Source: an uncultured Eubacteriales bacterium
GTDB lineage: Bacteria; Bacillota; Clostridia; Christensenellales; CAG-138
Assembly: GCA_902787375.1 (NCBI GenBank)
Contig: CADAGD010000020.1
Location: 1 to 62,820, forward strand
Direction of reading: 5' to 3'
Length of the DNA: 62,820 bases
Shown: positions 35,944 through 44,284 of the stretch, one piece after another
Layout: each line of letters starts with the position of its first letter
Numbering within the stretch: position 1 is the first letter of the stretch
Position numbers and translations under genes: made by a program
Notes under the pieces: model-generated
What the model was told of the DNA's origin: nothing
Seen by the model: the letters and a program-made list of their open reading frames with translations, nothing else
Database searches by the model: none

Positions 35944-36711
35944 TTACAGATCCGCCTGCTTGTTTACCAGATCCTTTACCACCTCGCCGCAGATGATCAG
36001 CCCGGCGACGGATGGCACGAACGCCGTCGAGCCCGGGATATCCCTTCTTACCGTGCATTTTCTTGCAGTGCCGGGCGGGCATACGCAGTGCGTGCGGCAG
36101 CTTATCTCCATATCCTCGTCGGGGCGGATCGGCTGCTCCCTGGAATAGACGACCTTGAGACGCTTTATACCGCGCTTTTTCAGCTCCCGTCGCATTACGC
36201 GCGCTAAGGGGCAGATGGAGGTTTTGTAGATATCGGCCACCTCGAATGCGGTGGGATCGAGCTTGTTGCCCGCGCCCATGCAGCTTATGATGGGCGTGCC
36301 CGCGGCGTTCGCCCGCATGACGAGCTCTATCTTGCCCGTCACGGTATCTATCGCGTCGATGACGTAATCGAATACGGTAAAATCGAATTCATCGGCGGTC
36401 TCGGGCGTGAAGAAGGTCTTGTACGTGCGGACGACGCAGTCGGGGTTGATATCGTGTATGCGCTCCTCCGCGACGTCCACCTTGTATTTGCCTATGGTCT
36501 TTCTCGTCGCGTGGAGCTGACGGTTGAGGTTGGTCAGGCAGATACGGTCGTCGTCGATGAGATCGAGCGCGCCGACGCCGCTTCGCGCGAGCGCCTCCAC
36601 GGCATAGCCGCCCACGCCGCCGATACCGAATACCGCGACGCGGGAAGCCTTGAGCTTTTCTATTCCTTCTCTGCCTAAAAGCAGCTGTGTTCTTGAAAAT
36701 TGATCGAGCAT
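35944..36711 (-). CDS. tcdA: tRNA threonylcarbamoyladenosine dehydratase
   Basis: A 255-residue ThiF/MoeB/E1-like ATP-dependent enzyme that cyclises t6A to ct6A at position 37 of ANN-decoding tRNAs. Marks: the nucleotide-binding GIGGVGGYAVEALARSG, then DDDRICLTNLNRQLHA, YVIDAIDTVTGKIEL, CMGAGNKLDPT, and the C-terminal SFVP-type segment STAFVPSVAGLI. The start at 36711 follows CGGAG; it gives the usual MLDQFSRTQLLLG opening. It is last in a leftward run with the metal-handling genes. Confidence 0.93.
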   Translation of the reverse strand: MLDQFSRTQLLLGREGIEKLKASRVAVFGIGGVGGYAVEALARSGVGALDLIDDDRICLTNLNRQLHATRKTIGKYKVDVAEERIHDINPDCVVRTYKTFFTPETADEFDFTVFDYVIDAIDTVTGKIELVMRANAAGTPIISCMGAGNKLDPTAFEVADIYKTSICPLARVMRRELKKRGIKRLKVVYSREQPIRPDEDMEISCRTHCVCPPGTARKCTVRRDIPGSTAFVPSVAGLIICGEVVKDLVNKQADL

Positions 36712-36737
36712 ATGTAATTCTCCGATTTCTATTCTGC

Positions 36738-37241
36738 TTATTCCGTCGGCCCCTTCCACGAGGCGAAGCTGTCCCTCATGGCATCGAGCGAAACCACGGG
36801 AACGGTGATGCTGTCCTCGCCTATAACGGCGCCTTCTATGGGCCAGGGGAAGCAGCCGCTTGAGGAAAGGCCCACCTGCTCCGAGGTAAAGGCGTTGCCG
36901 CAGTTCTCACAGATAAGGACCTCGCCCCGCTGTACGAAATACGCCTTTGGAGAGGGAGAACAGCTCTTGCAGGTGTTGTATGAGATGTGCGCCTTGCCGC
37001 CCGGATCACGGATGGCGAGGAGCTGCACCGTCACGCCGTCCGCGTCGTAGTTATAGAACGAAGCGACGGTCGTTATATTCTCCAACGGGATAACGACGTT
37101 CCCATCCGCGTCCGCAGTGATGGACGAATACTCGTGCGCAAGCGCAGGCGTATCGTTCCTTTCCCCGCTTTGGACGCAGGCAGCGAGCGCCGCGCAAAGG
37201 CAGAACAGCATTATAATAACAAGTTTCTTTTTGACCCTCAT
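36738..37241 (-). CDS. DUF2318-type lipoprotein
   Basis: A 167-residue lipoprotein (lipobox LAAC, Cys about 22) with a DUF2318-like domain. It has two Cys pairs, CKSC and CENC, in the pattern YNTCKSCSPSPKAYFVQRGE and LICENCGNAF, followed by the family's GCFPWPI. The domain is associated with membrane iron or copper transport. It starts directly after the SafE gene stop, with GGAGG inside that gene's end, so the two act together in metal handling at the membrane. Confidence 0.82.
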   Translation of the reverse strand: MRVKKKLVIIMLFCLCAALAACVQSGERNDTPALAHEYSSITADADGNVVIPLENITTVASFYNYDADGVTVQLLAIRDPGGKAHISYNTCKSCSPSPKAYFVQRGEVLICENCGNAFTSEQVGLSSSGCFPWPIEGAVIGEDSITVPVVSLDAMRDSFASWKGPTE

Positions 37242-38564
37242 TTATGAGCCTCCTTTGGTAAAATATCCCGGATCGTCTATGACCTTTATCCTGTTCCTGA
37301 TCATGTTCATCCAGCAGGTGAAGGTATAATCGCCTGTTTCCGACGGTGTAAACTCTATCACGTTGTCGCCGGGGCTTATTTTTACGTCGAATCCGAAGTC
37401 TTGGCTTACTGTCTCGTTATTGCAGCCGGTTATCTTCCCCTTGTCGGCGTGAAGTATCACTCGCACGGGAACGCCCTTCTGCACGATAATATCGCCGAAG
37501 CTGTCGTAGTCGAGCTCCAGCTCCACCGTCTGCACGCCGTCCCCGAGCACGGCTGCGGTATAGCCCTCGTATTTCTGCGGCAGTATGCGCGTCACATCCA
37601 TGCCCAGCGCAAGCAGCCCGCGGCTCAGCATCGAAAAGGAGAGCACGAGTATCAGCACGGAGGCGACCTTGCCGATGATGGCCCTCGCTTTGCCGCGCGT
37701 CAGGTTTATGAGCGCGCCGGAGGCGAGCATCAGCGGCACTGTGCCGAGCGCGAACAGCAGCATTGCAAGAGCGCCCTTCAGGAAGCTCCCTGTGGAAAGC
37801 GCGTAAAGCTGCATTGCCTGCAGGGGCCCGCAGGGCATGAGGCCGTTAAGCAGACCCATAAGGAACGCGCCGAGCCTGCCGCGGCTCTTGATATTAAAGA
37901 GCTTTGGCAGGCGGATATCGACTATGCCGAGCATCGAAAGCGCCATGAAAAACATAAACATGGCGGCGATGAGTATTATGACGCCGCGAAGCGTTTGGCT
38001 TATGCTTAATACGCTCCCTATAAGCCCGACCAAGCCGCCGATCAGAGTGTACGACAGCACGCGGCCAAGGTTATAGAGGATCGGTCGGCGCAGACTGCGC
38101 GCGCCTGTTTTCTCGGACGAAGCGTATATGCCTATCGCTCCGCACATCAAAACGCAGTGAATGCTCGTCAGTAAGCCGGTCACGAAAAGCATGCCGTAGG
38201 AAACGCCGCTGTCCACCGCCGGGATCGCGTTGAAGATATTGTAACCGAACAGCTTGTTGATAAGGAAAGTGAGCAGGACTATCGCGGCGGTAATGCCGAG
38301 CACCTCGTACCATTTGATCGTCAGCCTGCTTCGTTTGGTGCTTATTTTGCTTTCGTCCGTTTCATAGCCCGCGTTTTTTATCGCGGTCACTATTCCTTCG
38401 GGATCGAGCGGGCTGACCGAAACGACCTCAGCGATATTTCCGCACATGGAAACGCCCGTCACGCCGCTAAGCCCTTCAAGGGCCAGCGCGACGGTATCGG
38501 CGCAATGCTCACAGTACATCCCTTCCACGCGGACGTACAGGCGGTTCTTATCATCGGTCTTCAT
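37242..38564 (-). CDS. HMA - SafE/DsbD-like - cupredoxin metal transporter
   Basis: A 440-residue three-part membrane protein. Residues 10-70 are a heavy-metal-associated domain with GMYCEHC. Residues 90-315 are a six-helix SafE/DsbD-type membrane domain with the paired cysteine motifs CVLMCGAIG and LMPCGPLQAMQL. Residues 340-435 are a cupredoxin-like domain (CNNE, then YTFTCWMNMIRNRI with Cys and Met ligands). This architecture belongs to copper export or tolerance proteins; the exact cation is inferred. The start has AAGGGAA upstream. It is paired with the DUF2318 lipoprotein. Confidence 0.88.
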   Translation of the reverse strand: MKTDDKNRLYVRVEGMYCEHCADTVALALEGLSGVTGVSMCGNIAEVVSVSPLDPEGIVTAIKNAGYETDESKISTKRSRLTIKWYEVLGITAAIVLLTFLINKLFGYNIFNAIPAVDSGVSYGMLFVTGLLTSIHCVLMCGAIGIYASSEKTGARSLRRPILYNLGRVLSYTLIGGLVGLIGSVLSISQTLRGVIILIAAMFMFFMALSMLGIVDIRLPKLFNIKSRGRLGAFLMGLLNGLMPCGPLQAMQLYALSTGSFLKGALAMLLFALGTVPLMLASGALINLTRGKARAIIGKVASVLILVLSFSMLSRGLLALGMDVTRILPQKYEGYTAAVLGDGVQTVELELDYDSFGDIIVQKGVPVRVILHADKGKITGCNNETVSQDFGFDVKISPGDNVIEFTPSETGDYTFTCWMNMIRNRIKVIDDPGYFTKGGS

Positions 38565-38589
38565 GCGTTTCCCTTTTCACAGTCAACTT

Positions 38590-39741
38590 TCAGTAATCCT
38601 CCAAGAAGCTGTGCCTTATCCCGTCCTTCTTATACTCGATCACTGTATCGAGGTTGACGTTCTCCATGCTCCTGAAGATATTGGCTTCGATATTTGGGTT
38701 GTCCTTTTTAAGCTCGGCTATAAGGTTTTTGATATCAAGCCGTTTAGAGGACGTCGTCCCGTCTGTGTGGCAGGTGGTGCAGGTGTCGGTAAAATGGCAG
38801 GCACACTGCAGAAAATGCAACTCGTTAAAGTCCCTCCACGCGCAGATATCCTTCTCCCGTATAAGATACATCGGCCTTATAAGCTCCATGCCCTCGAAGT
38901 TCGTGCTCCTGAGCTTCGGCATCATAGTCTGGATCTGTCCGCCGTGGAGCATACCCATCAGGATCGTTTCTATAACGTCGTCATAGTGATGCCCCAAAGC
39001 GATCTTATTGCACCCGAGCTCCTTCGCCTTGCTGTAAAGGTGTCCGCGTCTCATTCTGGCGCAGATATAGCACGGGCTTTTCTCTATTCCATCGACCGCG
39101 TTGAAAATATCGCTTTCAAATACGTTTATAGGGAGCCCCAACGCCTCCGCGTTGCGTTCGATCAGCGCTCTGTTTTCCCTGTTATAACCGGGATCCATCA
39201 CAAGGAACGTGAGCTCGAAGCCGACTTTTCTGTGCCGCTGTATCTCCTGAAAGAGCTTTGCCATCAACATGGAGTCCTTGCCGCCTGAAATGCATACGGC
39301 GATCCGGTCCCCTTCGCCTATGAGCTCGTAGGTCTTGCAGGCCTTCGCAAACGGAGAAAACAGGCGGGTATGAAACCTCGTGCGGATGCTTTCCTCCGCT
39401 CTGCGCTGTTTTTCCACCCTGTCGGCTTCCGAAAGAAACCCGGTGCTGATATAGCGGGCATATCCGCCTTCAAGGCTCAGGCATTCACGCTCCGAAAAAA
39501 AGGGAAGATCTTCAAGCTCTTTCGTTCTGCGGCCGATCTGGCAGTAGAATACGAGCGTTTTGTCCTTCGAAAGGCCGGATATCTTTTTCCCAAAATCCGA
39601 ATCCGATTCTTCGAGCGGGATATTGACCGCACCGGGGATCATGCCGTATTGAACAAGCCTCTCATCCCTGACATCGATCAGTTCATAGGATTCCCTTGGC
39701 ATTTTCAAAAGCTTTTCAACGGATATTTCTTTCATTGTCAT
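38590..39741 (-). CDS. rhodanese - TtcA-like PP-loop thiolation enzyme
   Basis: A 383-residue fusion. Residues 1-95 are a rhodanese domain with persulfide-type Cys in FYCQIGRRT. Residues 130-383 are an adenine-nucleotide alpha-hydrolase with the PP-loop CISGGKDSML and TtcA-like cysteines in CYICARMRRGHLY and CHFTDTCTTCHTDG, plus GHHYDDVIETILMGML. TtcA-type enzymes thiolate tRNA using a persulfide donor and an Fe-S cluster, so the fused rhodanese probably delivers sulfur. The start at 39741 follows AAAGG. It could be another PP-loop thiolase with a different RNA or small-molecule target. Confidence 0.88.
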   Translation of the reverse strand: MTMKEISVEKLLKMPRESYELIDVRDERLVQYGMIPGAVNIPLEESDSDFGKKISGLSKDKTLVFYCQIGRRTKELEDLPFFSERECLSLEGGYARYISTGFLSEADRVEKQRRAEESIRTRFHTRLFSPFAKACKTYELIGEGDRIAVCISGGKDSMLMAKLFQEIQRHRKVGFELTFLVMDPGYNRENRALIERNAEALGLPINVFESDIFNAVDGIEKSPCYICARMRRGHLYSKAKELGCNKIALGHHYDDVIETILMGMLHGGQIQTMMPKLRSTNFEGMELIRPMYLIREKDICAWRDFNELHFLQCACHFTDTCTTCHTDGTTSSKRLDIKNLIAELKKDNPNIEANIFRSMENVNLDTVIEYKKDGIRHSFLEDY

Positions 39742-39838
39742 ATGGAACCTTTCAGTGGCTTGCCGATACTGTAACATTTCGTCCGTACAGACGGATGGTT
39801 TTGGAAATCGCTTTCCGTAAGCACTCTCCCGAGAGCGA

Positions 39839-40054
39839 TTATCTTACGAACGGCGCTCTGTATTCGGCGTTGATCTCGCTTATCTCCTTAAGCCCGTCGA
39901 TGTAGGGCTGATAGATAGCCTCGATCCTGCCGCCGCCTCTGTTATCGCACCCCGATCAGAATTCGCAGTCGCTCCCGCAGCTGCCGTAAAGCGCCTTTCG
40001 GATTATCTCCTCTCGTTCTTCGCGTGTGGTGTCTTTAATTAGGATCGATCTCAT
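39839..40054 (-). CDS. 71-codon Cys-rich small protein with in-frame UGA (candidate selenoprotein or pseudogene)
   Basis: Leftward from ATG 40054 the frame reads MRSILIKDTTREEREEIIRK and on to C26, C30, then a UGA at codon 33 (39956-39958). It continues with SGCDNRGGG, IEAIYQPYIDGLKEISEIN and a UAA at 39839. Sequence on both sides of the UGA looks like one conserved small protein, and the UGA sits in a CxxUxxC arrangement where a cysteine would be expected. Either UGA is read as selenocysteine or a TGC/TGT codon has mutated. I see no convincing bacterial SECIS hairpin right after it. Other genes in the window end with TGA, so the code is not reassigned. Confidence 0.5.
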
Positions 40055-40138
40055 TATTCAAATATACGCCTTTCCGATTTTCCGCTTATTTCAAGTAAAG
40101 TCTATCATATTTCCGGCGCTTTTTCAATCAGGACTAAG

Positions 40139-40190
40139 AAAAAAAACGCTTCCGCCGCCCGCTGCGCGCGATACGGGAGCGGCTTTTTTC
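40139..40190. terminator. bidirectional terminator
   Basis: A long A-run, CGCTTCCG, an 18-nt GC-rich loop, CGGGAGCG, then GGCTTTTTTCTTTT. It can end leftward transcription of the acetyltransferase gene and any rightward read-through. Confidence 0.8.
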
Positions 40191-40279
40191 TTTTCTTCGA
40201 AAAATACTTTTATCATTTTCACCTCAAAAAATAGATTCAGCGGGATTTATGATAATTATTTTCCCTGCACGGCGTTCCG

Positions 40280-40738
40280 TCACACGAGCTCCAGAACGTA
40301 TTTATATGCGCTCTCGGGGGGCTCGCCAAAATACCCTTCTTCGATCCTGTTCAACCGATATCCGCAGTCCTCGAAGACCTTCTGCATGGCAAAGTTCGTT
40401 TCCCTTGTTTCTCCGCAGAATCGCTTCATGCCGAGCTTATTCATCTCCGCGGTTACGTGCTCGAGCAGTTTGTGCGCAAGCCCGCTGCCGCGGTGATCCG
40501 GCCTGACAGACAGATTCATTATCTTGACGTAGTCGTATTCGCCCTGCCAGTTATAAATGAAAACGTTCCCGACGAGCTCTTCGCCGTCGAGCAGTGCGTA
40601 ATAGACCGCGCGCGGATCCGAAAGGAGCTCTCGCCAATCCTCTTCCTTCCAAAAGTCCGTCGGAAAGCAGAGCTTGTTGAATTCGATAAGCTCCGCTTCG
40701 CTTTCGCTGCCAAGGATCCTGATTGTTATTTCGCTCAT
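40280..40738 (-). CDS. GNAT acetyltransferase (RimI-like)
   Basis: A 152-residue GNAT enzyme similar to RimI-type N-terminal acetyltransferases: FNKLCFPTDFWKEEDWREL near the start, NLSVRPDHRGSGLAHKLLEH (acetyl-CoA loop) in the middle, and FGEPPESAYKYVLEL at the end. The start at 40738 follows GAGGTC; an upstream in-frame ATG is less likely. Its acceptor is unknown. It is the gene nearest the right end of the candidate island. Confidence 0.87.
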   Translation of the reverse strand: MSEITIRILGSESEAELIEFNKLCFPTDFWKEEDWRELLSDPRAVYYALLDGEELVGNVFIYNWQGEYDYVKIMNLSVRPDHRGSGLAHKLLEHVTAEMNKLGMKRFCGETRETNFAMQKVFEDCGYRLNRIEEGYFGEPPESAYKYVLELV

Positions 40739-40841
40739 AATTGACCTCGCGATATTATATCGGGATAAGTTTACCATATCCGCGCCTGTGTTTCAACATC
40801 TCCAAAACAAAGAATGCCACCCACATCAGGAGGTGGCAAAA

Positions 40842-40922
40842 CTTTTGCGTCCTCAGATCTTCACCTTTACCGCGAACCCTGTGATCCAGAAGTAAAAGTT
40901 CGTCTGATTCCGCTTTGGTGGA
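40842..40922. repeat. 82-bp direct repeat, right copy
   Basis: Counterpart of 35463-35544. Here the repeat runs straight into GGCGAGGAGAGTC, so on the minus strand it reads GACTCTCCTCGCCTCCACCA, the 3' end expected of this genome's tmRNA. A GCCACC/GGTGGC hairpin lies just to its left (about 40816-40838). Confidence 0.75.
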
Positions 40923-41231
40923 GGCGAGGAGAGTCTCCTCTCGCTGCGGCTCGGTCAGGGCGTGGCTCTGACCATCCACCGGATGGTCATTCACTCCCGC
41001 GCCCAGTTCGTCTCTCCTCTCTTTTTCATGGGAAATGGATACGAAAAAGATGGATTTGCGTTTTTGACAGATGGATTCGAACCCGCGAAGGAATTGAATG
41101 ATGTCGGCGCTATGCGCCTAGTGATGTTTCTTCGCTGACGCTCTGAAATGATGTTGCTCCTTTCGGTCGCAATGATGCGATGTTTGCCCCTCATGTCCCG
41201 CAGGACACATCATTAGCAGGCGAGGAGAGTC
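40922..41231. other. 296-bp segment bounded by 14-bp direct repeats at the tmRNA 3' end
   Basis: AGGCGAGGAGAGTC occurs at 40922-40935 and again at 41218-41231. The second copy is the 3' end of the tmRNA gene; the first is joined to the matching CCA end. Between them lie a 9-bp TGACCATCC hairpin (40969-40989), a T-arm-like GGATTCGAACCC (41074-41085) and hairpin repeat copy C. No gene is supported in 40739-41215. It looks like an insertion into the tmRNA 3' end. Confidence 0.6.
41098..41215. repeat. hairpin-rich AATGATG repeat, copy C
   Basis: A diverged copy of the repeat at 508 and 1679: GGCGC-TAT-GCGCC, a CTCC-TTTC-GGTCGC module, and TGTCC-CGCA-GGACA hairpins separated by ATGATG. It ends with CATCATTAGC exactly at the tmRNA 3' end. 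Confidence 0.8.
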
Positions 41232-41565
41232 GAACTCCTGTCCGAAAACCTGTTTGCGTGAATTTCTACGAGTGTATTCGGTAGTTTAACATTCCCTCTG
41301 CCGAGCCCCTGCCGACAGGGTCACGGTTTCAGTAGTCTGTGAATCCCGCCGCAGTCCAGACAAGCTGCGGTTGGTTCCCCACATTAATGACGCCCGTATC
41401 TTATGTCGTGGGCAACACAAGGCGGACGATCGCGCCTTTAGGCAGCGATAGGCATGTAACTGTTATTGTCAGTTATTTTTAAAAATTTCCCGTTTTTAAC
41501 GAAGCACGGGGCTTCGACTCGCTTATCAGGCATCCATGATCCCCGTCGAAACCATTTACGCCCCC
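41216..41565 (-). ncRNA. ssrA: tmRNA
   Basis: Transfer-messenger RNA of about 350 nt that rescues stalled ribosomes with SmpB. The 5' end GGGGGCGTAAATGGTTTCGAC is typical. The tag frame at 41470-41438 reads DNNSYMPIAA then UAA, and the T arm is AGGAG-TTCGACT-CTCCT. The acceptor should pair GGGGGCG with CGCCTCC, but the contiguous sequence reads CGCCTGC and then enters repeat copy C without CCA. The G3-U70 alanine identity pair is kept, while position 71 is mismatched. The matching CGCCTCCACCA end lies 296 bp further on. smpB is the adjacent upstream gene. Confidence 0.95.
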
Positions 41566-41641
41566 ATTATTCATATCATACCACATTGCCCTGCCTTCGG
41601 CAATAGGATGACATTCCTTTTTAAGTATAAGCTTGATGGAA

Positions 41642-42112
41642 TCAATTATACCTTTCCTCTTTGCGACGCTGCTCTATCTGACGCTTGGCGTCACGCTCGG
41701 CTATATCGTGCCTCTTATCATAGAGCTTTTTGCCCTTCGCTACCGCAAGCTCCATCTTGACAAGCCCATCCCTTATGTAGAGATTCAACGGTATCAGGCT
41801 GTACCCCTCCGCCTCGGAGAGCGACTTGAGCTTTAGTATCTCCCTCTTATGCAAAAGGAGCTTCCTCTCCCTGAACGGGTCCCTGTTGAATATGTTTCCG
41901 TTCTCATACGGGGATATGTGCATACCTATAACGATGGCTTCACCGTTCTTTATTTTGACATAGGAATCCTTAATATTGACCTTCCCCGCCCTTATGGATT
42001 TGACCTCAGTCCCCACAAGCGCGATTCCCGCCTCGTATGTATCCTCTATGAAATAGTCATGCCTTGCCTTACGGTTCTCGGCAATCCTGCGTATGCCCTT
42101 CTTTACAGGCAT
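41642..42112 (-). CDS. smpB: SsrA-binding protein
   Basis: A 156-residue SmpB, the tmRNA partner in trans-translation. Recognised by [18 protein letters not shown], then [19 protein letters not shown], and the basic C-terminal tail [19 protein letters not shown]. It is full length. It lies directly upstream of ssrA on the same strand, the classical order, and downstream of secG. Confidence 0.98.
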   Translation of the reverse strand: MPVKKGIRRIAENRKARHDYFIEDTYEAGIALVGTEVKSIRAGKVNIKDSYVKIKNGEAIVIGMHISPYENGNIFNRDPFRERKLLLHKREILKLKSLSEAEGYSLIPLNLYIRDGLVKMELAVAKGKKLYDKRHDIAERDAKRQIEQRRKEERYN

Positions 42113-42203
42113 TTAAGGCTCCCTCCTTAGAAAACGATAATCCATCAATAAAGCACAGCACCCTTTTGCCGAGCACTGTGCCAAGATTACCTTACGTTAC
42201 CCA

Positions 42204-42512
42204 TTAGATGAAATTGCGAATGACGTTGAGCATGGCACTTGCATCATCAGCAGGCGTTGTCCACTTCTTGAAAGCGGGCATGAGCAGCATGAGCAGAGCA
42301 AGCACGGCTACAATTATGCCGAATATAACTGTGAGCTTCTGGAGCTGCTTCTCGCGGCTTGCCTTCTTGCCCCTTGTGGAAAGAGCTGTCGTTTCGCCGC
42401 CGAACGCACCGCCAAGGCCTGCGCTCTTGGAATCCTGAGCCAACACTACTATTACCAGCAATACAGACGCTATAAGCAGAAGAATGTTGACGATGATTTC
42501 AAAAATATCCAT
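42204..42512 (-). CDS. secG: preprotein translocase subunit SecG
   Basis: A 102-residue membrane protein with two hydrophobic helices (about 5-25 and 62-83). Between them is the family loop VLAQDSKSAGLGGAFGGETT, then STRGKKASREKQLQKLT. It assists SecYE in protein export. The C-terminal 20 residues are longer than in many SecG proteins. It lies between gpmI and smpB, as in many Firmicutes (gpmI-secG-smpB-ssrA). Confidence 0.95.
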   Translation of the reverse strand: MDIFEIIVNILLLIASVLLVIVVLAQDSKSAGLGGAFGGETTALSTRGKKASREKQLQKLTVIFGIIVAVLALLMLLMPAFKKWTTPADDASAMLNVIRNFI

Positions 42513-42621
42513 AGTAAATTCCTTTCAAAATATCAACTGCATCAACCATTATACCACCTTACATTTAAATTTGCAAGGGTTAATCCGCTTTTTTCAACGA
42601 ATAAAATGTATATTATTCCTT

Positions 42622-44172
42622 TTATTCCCTGTTTCGACGCACTATCAGGCCGGAGCTTGTCATTGCTTCGGGCTTTGGAAGTCCCATCATGTCAAGGAGT
42701 GTGGGAGCGATATTCGATAGCTGTCCGCCGTCCCTCAGAGTGACGTCATTTGCGTCCTCACCTATGTAGATAAGAGGCACGGGGTTGACCGTATGCTTTG
42801 TCATGGGCTGTCCGTTTTCGACCATTGTTTCGCAGTTTCCATGATCGGCGGTTAAAAGGCAGGCTCCGCCCTCTTTGATTATTTCCTCAATTATGGTACC
42901 CACGCATTCATCGACCGTATGAACGGCTTTGATTATTGCTTCGGGTACTGCTGTATGCCCCACCATATCAGGGTTGGCAAAGTTCATAATCATAAGGTCA
43001 TATTCATGGCTCCTTATGACCTCGACAGCCTTCTGCGTCAGATCACGGGCGCGCATCTCCGGCGCGTCCTTGTAGCTTTCGACCTTCGGCGAATCGAGTA
43101 TGTACCAATCCTCACCGGGGCTTTTTTTGTCCGTTCCGCCGTTGAAGAAGAACGTGACATGGCGTTTCTTTTCGCTCTCGGCTATCCTTATCTGTTTTTT
43201 GCCCAACCTTGAGACATACTCGCCAAGCATATCCTCATAGTGAGCGGGCATGAACGCGATATGTGCGCGATCCACAAAATCGTCGCGGTAGCAGGTCATG
43301 CACACAAAGTACGTTTTCATGTACCCGCGTATGCGCTCGAAGCCCTCATAGTCCTCGAATATGAACGCCTCGGTCAGCTCCGTGGGACGGTCTGTGCGGA
43401 AGTTAAAGAATATGACGCTGTCATTCTCATTGACGGTCGCAACGGGCTTGCCGTCACGAACCATGACTATCGGCTCAATGAACTCATCGGTCTTGCCGTT
43501 TCGGTAGGATTCCTCGACGGCTTTAACGGCGTCCTCCGCCTTTTCGCCCACGCCGTCCACAATGGCGTCATAGGCGCGTTTGATGCGTTCGTAACGCTTA
43601 TCCCTGTCCATACCGTAATAGCGTCCCTGTATGGTAGCTATCTCTCCGACGCCTATCTCGCCGCATTTGGCGATTATCTCCTTTATGTAATTAACGCCTT
43701 CCATTATGGATGTATCGCGTCCGTCGGTAAGGCAATGTATGTATACCCTTTCGACGTCATTCATCCTTGCGAGCTTAAGGAGCGCATAGAGGTGCTTTAT
43801 CTCGGAGTGAACGCCGCCGTCGGAACACAATCCTATAATGTGCAGCGCAGAGCCATGCTCCTTGACATTTTCTATCGCTCCGACGAGCGCGGGGTTCTCA
43901 AAGAAATCCCCTTCCCTTATGGACTTGCTTATTCTGGGGCCGTCCATTACGGCGATTCGTCCCGCGCCGATATTCATATGCCCGACTTCGGAGTTGCCCA
44001 TCTGTCCGGGATCAAGTCCGACATATACATCGGACGCCTGTATAAGTGTGTGCGGATAGCTTTCCCAGAGTTTTCGGATATTCTTTACGCCGTCGATCAG
44101 TATGGCGTTATCCTCCTTCTCCTCACGGTAGCCAAAGCCGTCAAGTATCAAAAGTGCTGTGAGCTTTTTCAT
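42622..44172 (-). CDS. gpmI: 2,3-bisphosphoglycerate-independent phosphoglycerate mutase
   Basis: A 516-residue manganese-dependent iPGM interconverting 3- and 2-phosphoglycerate in glycolysis. Motifs: LLILDGFGYRE with the first metal Asp, GQMGNSEVGHMNIGAGR with the phospho-serine nucleophile (about residue 65), HCLTDGRDTS, NFRTDRPTEL, and NFANPDMVGHTA and TADHGNCE with further metal ligands. The start at 44172 follows AAGGA. It is downstream of the pgk-tpi fusion in a glycolytic cluster. Confidence 0.97.
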   Translation of the reverse strand: MKKLTALLILDGFGYREEKEDNAILIDGVKNIRKLWESYPHTLIQASDVYVGLDPGQMGNSEVGHMNIGAGRIAVMDGPRISKSIREGDFFENPALVGAIENVKEHGSALHIIGLCSDGGVHSEIKHLYALLKLARMNDVERVYIHCLTDGRDTSIMEGVNYIKEIIAKCGEIGVGEIATIQGRYYGMDRDKRYERIKRAYDAIVDGVGEKAEDAVKAVEESYRNGKTDEFIEPIVMVRDGKPVATVNENDSVIFFNFRTDRPTELTEAFIFEDYEGFERIRGYMKTYFVCMTCYRDDFVDRAHIAFMPAHYEDMLGEYVSRLGKKQIRIAESEKKRHVTFFFNGGTDKKSPGEDWYILDSPKVESYKDAPEMRARDLTQKAVEVIRSHEYDLMIMNFANPDMVGHTAVPEAIIKAVHTVDECVGTIIEEIIKEGGACLLTADHGNCETMVENGQPMTKHTVNPVPLIYIGEDANDVTLRDGGQLSNIAPTLLDMMGLPKPEAMTSSGLIVRRNRE

Positions 44173-44221
44173 AGTTTTTTCCTTAATCTGTACCAATCAG
44201 GCGGGATATTTTTTGTGCGGC

Positions 44222-44254
44222 GACGCCGCGAAGGGCTTTCGCCCTTGCGGCGTC
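44222..44254 (-). terminator. hairpin between the pgk-tpi fusion gene and gpmI
   Basis: GACGCCGC/GCGGCGTC plus AAGGGC/GCCCTT with one bulge and a TTTC loop, about 14 bp in all. There is no T-tract leftward, so it is likely an mRNA stabiliser or processing site rather than a full terminator. Confidence 0.5.
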
Positions 44255-44284
44255 ATCACGGTTCAATCAATGCTTATTATTCAA

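Noticed and set aside
39956-39958. Genome-wide reassignment of UGA to an amino acid
   Set aside because: Several well-defined genes here end at TGA (for example the dockerin gene at 14487 and the second micro-ORF at 23245), so UGA is a stop in general.
41068-41095. tRNA-like GGTTCGAATCC segment near the tmRNA
   Set aside because: Only a T-arm-like string is present; no anticodon arm or acceptor stem can be folded around it.
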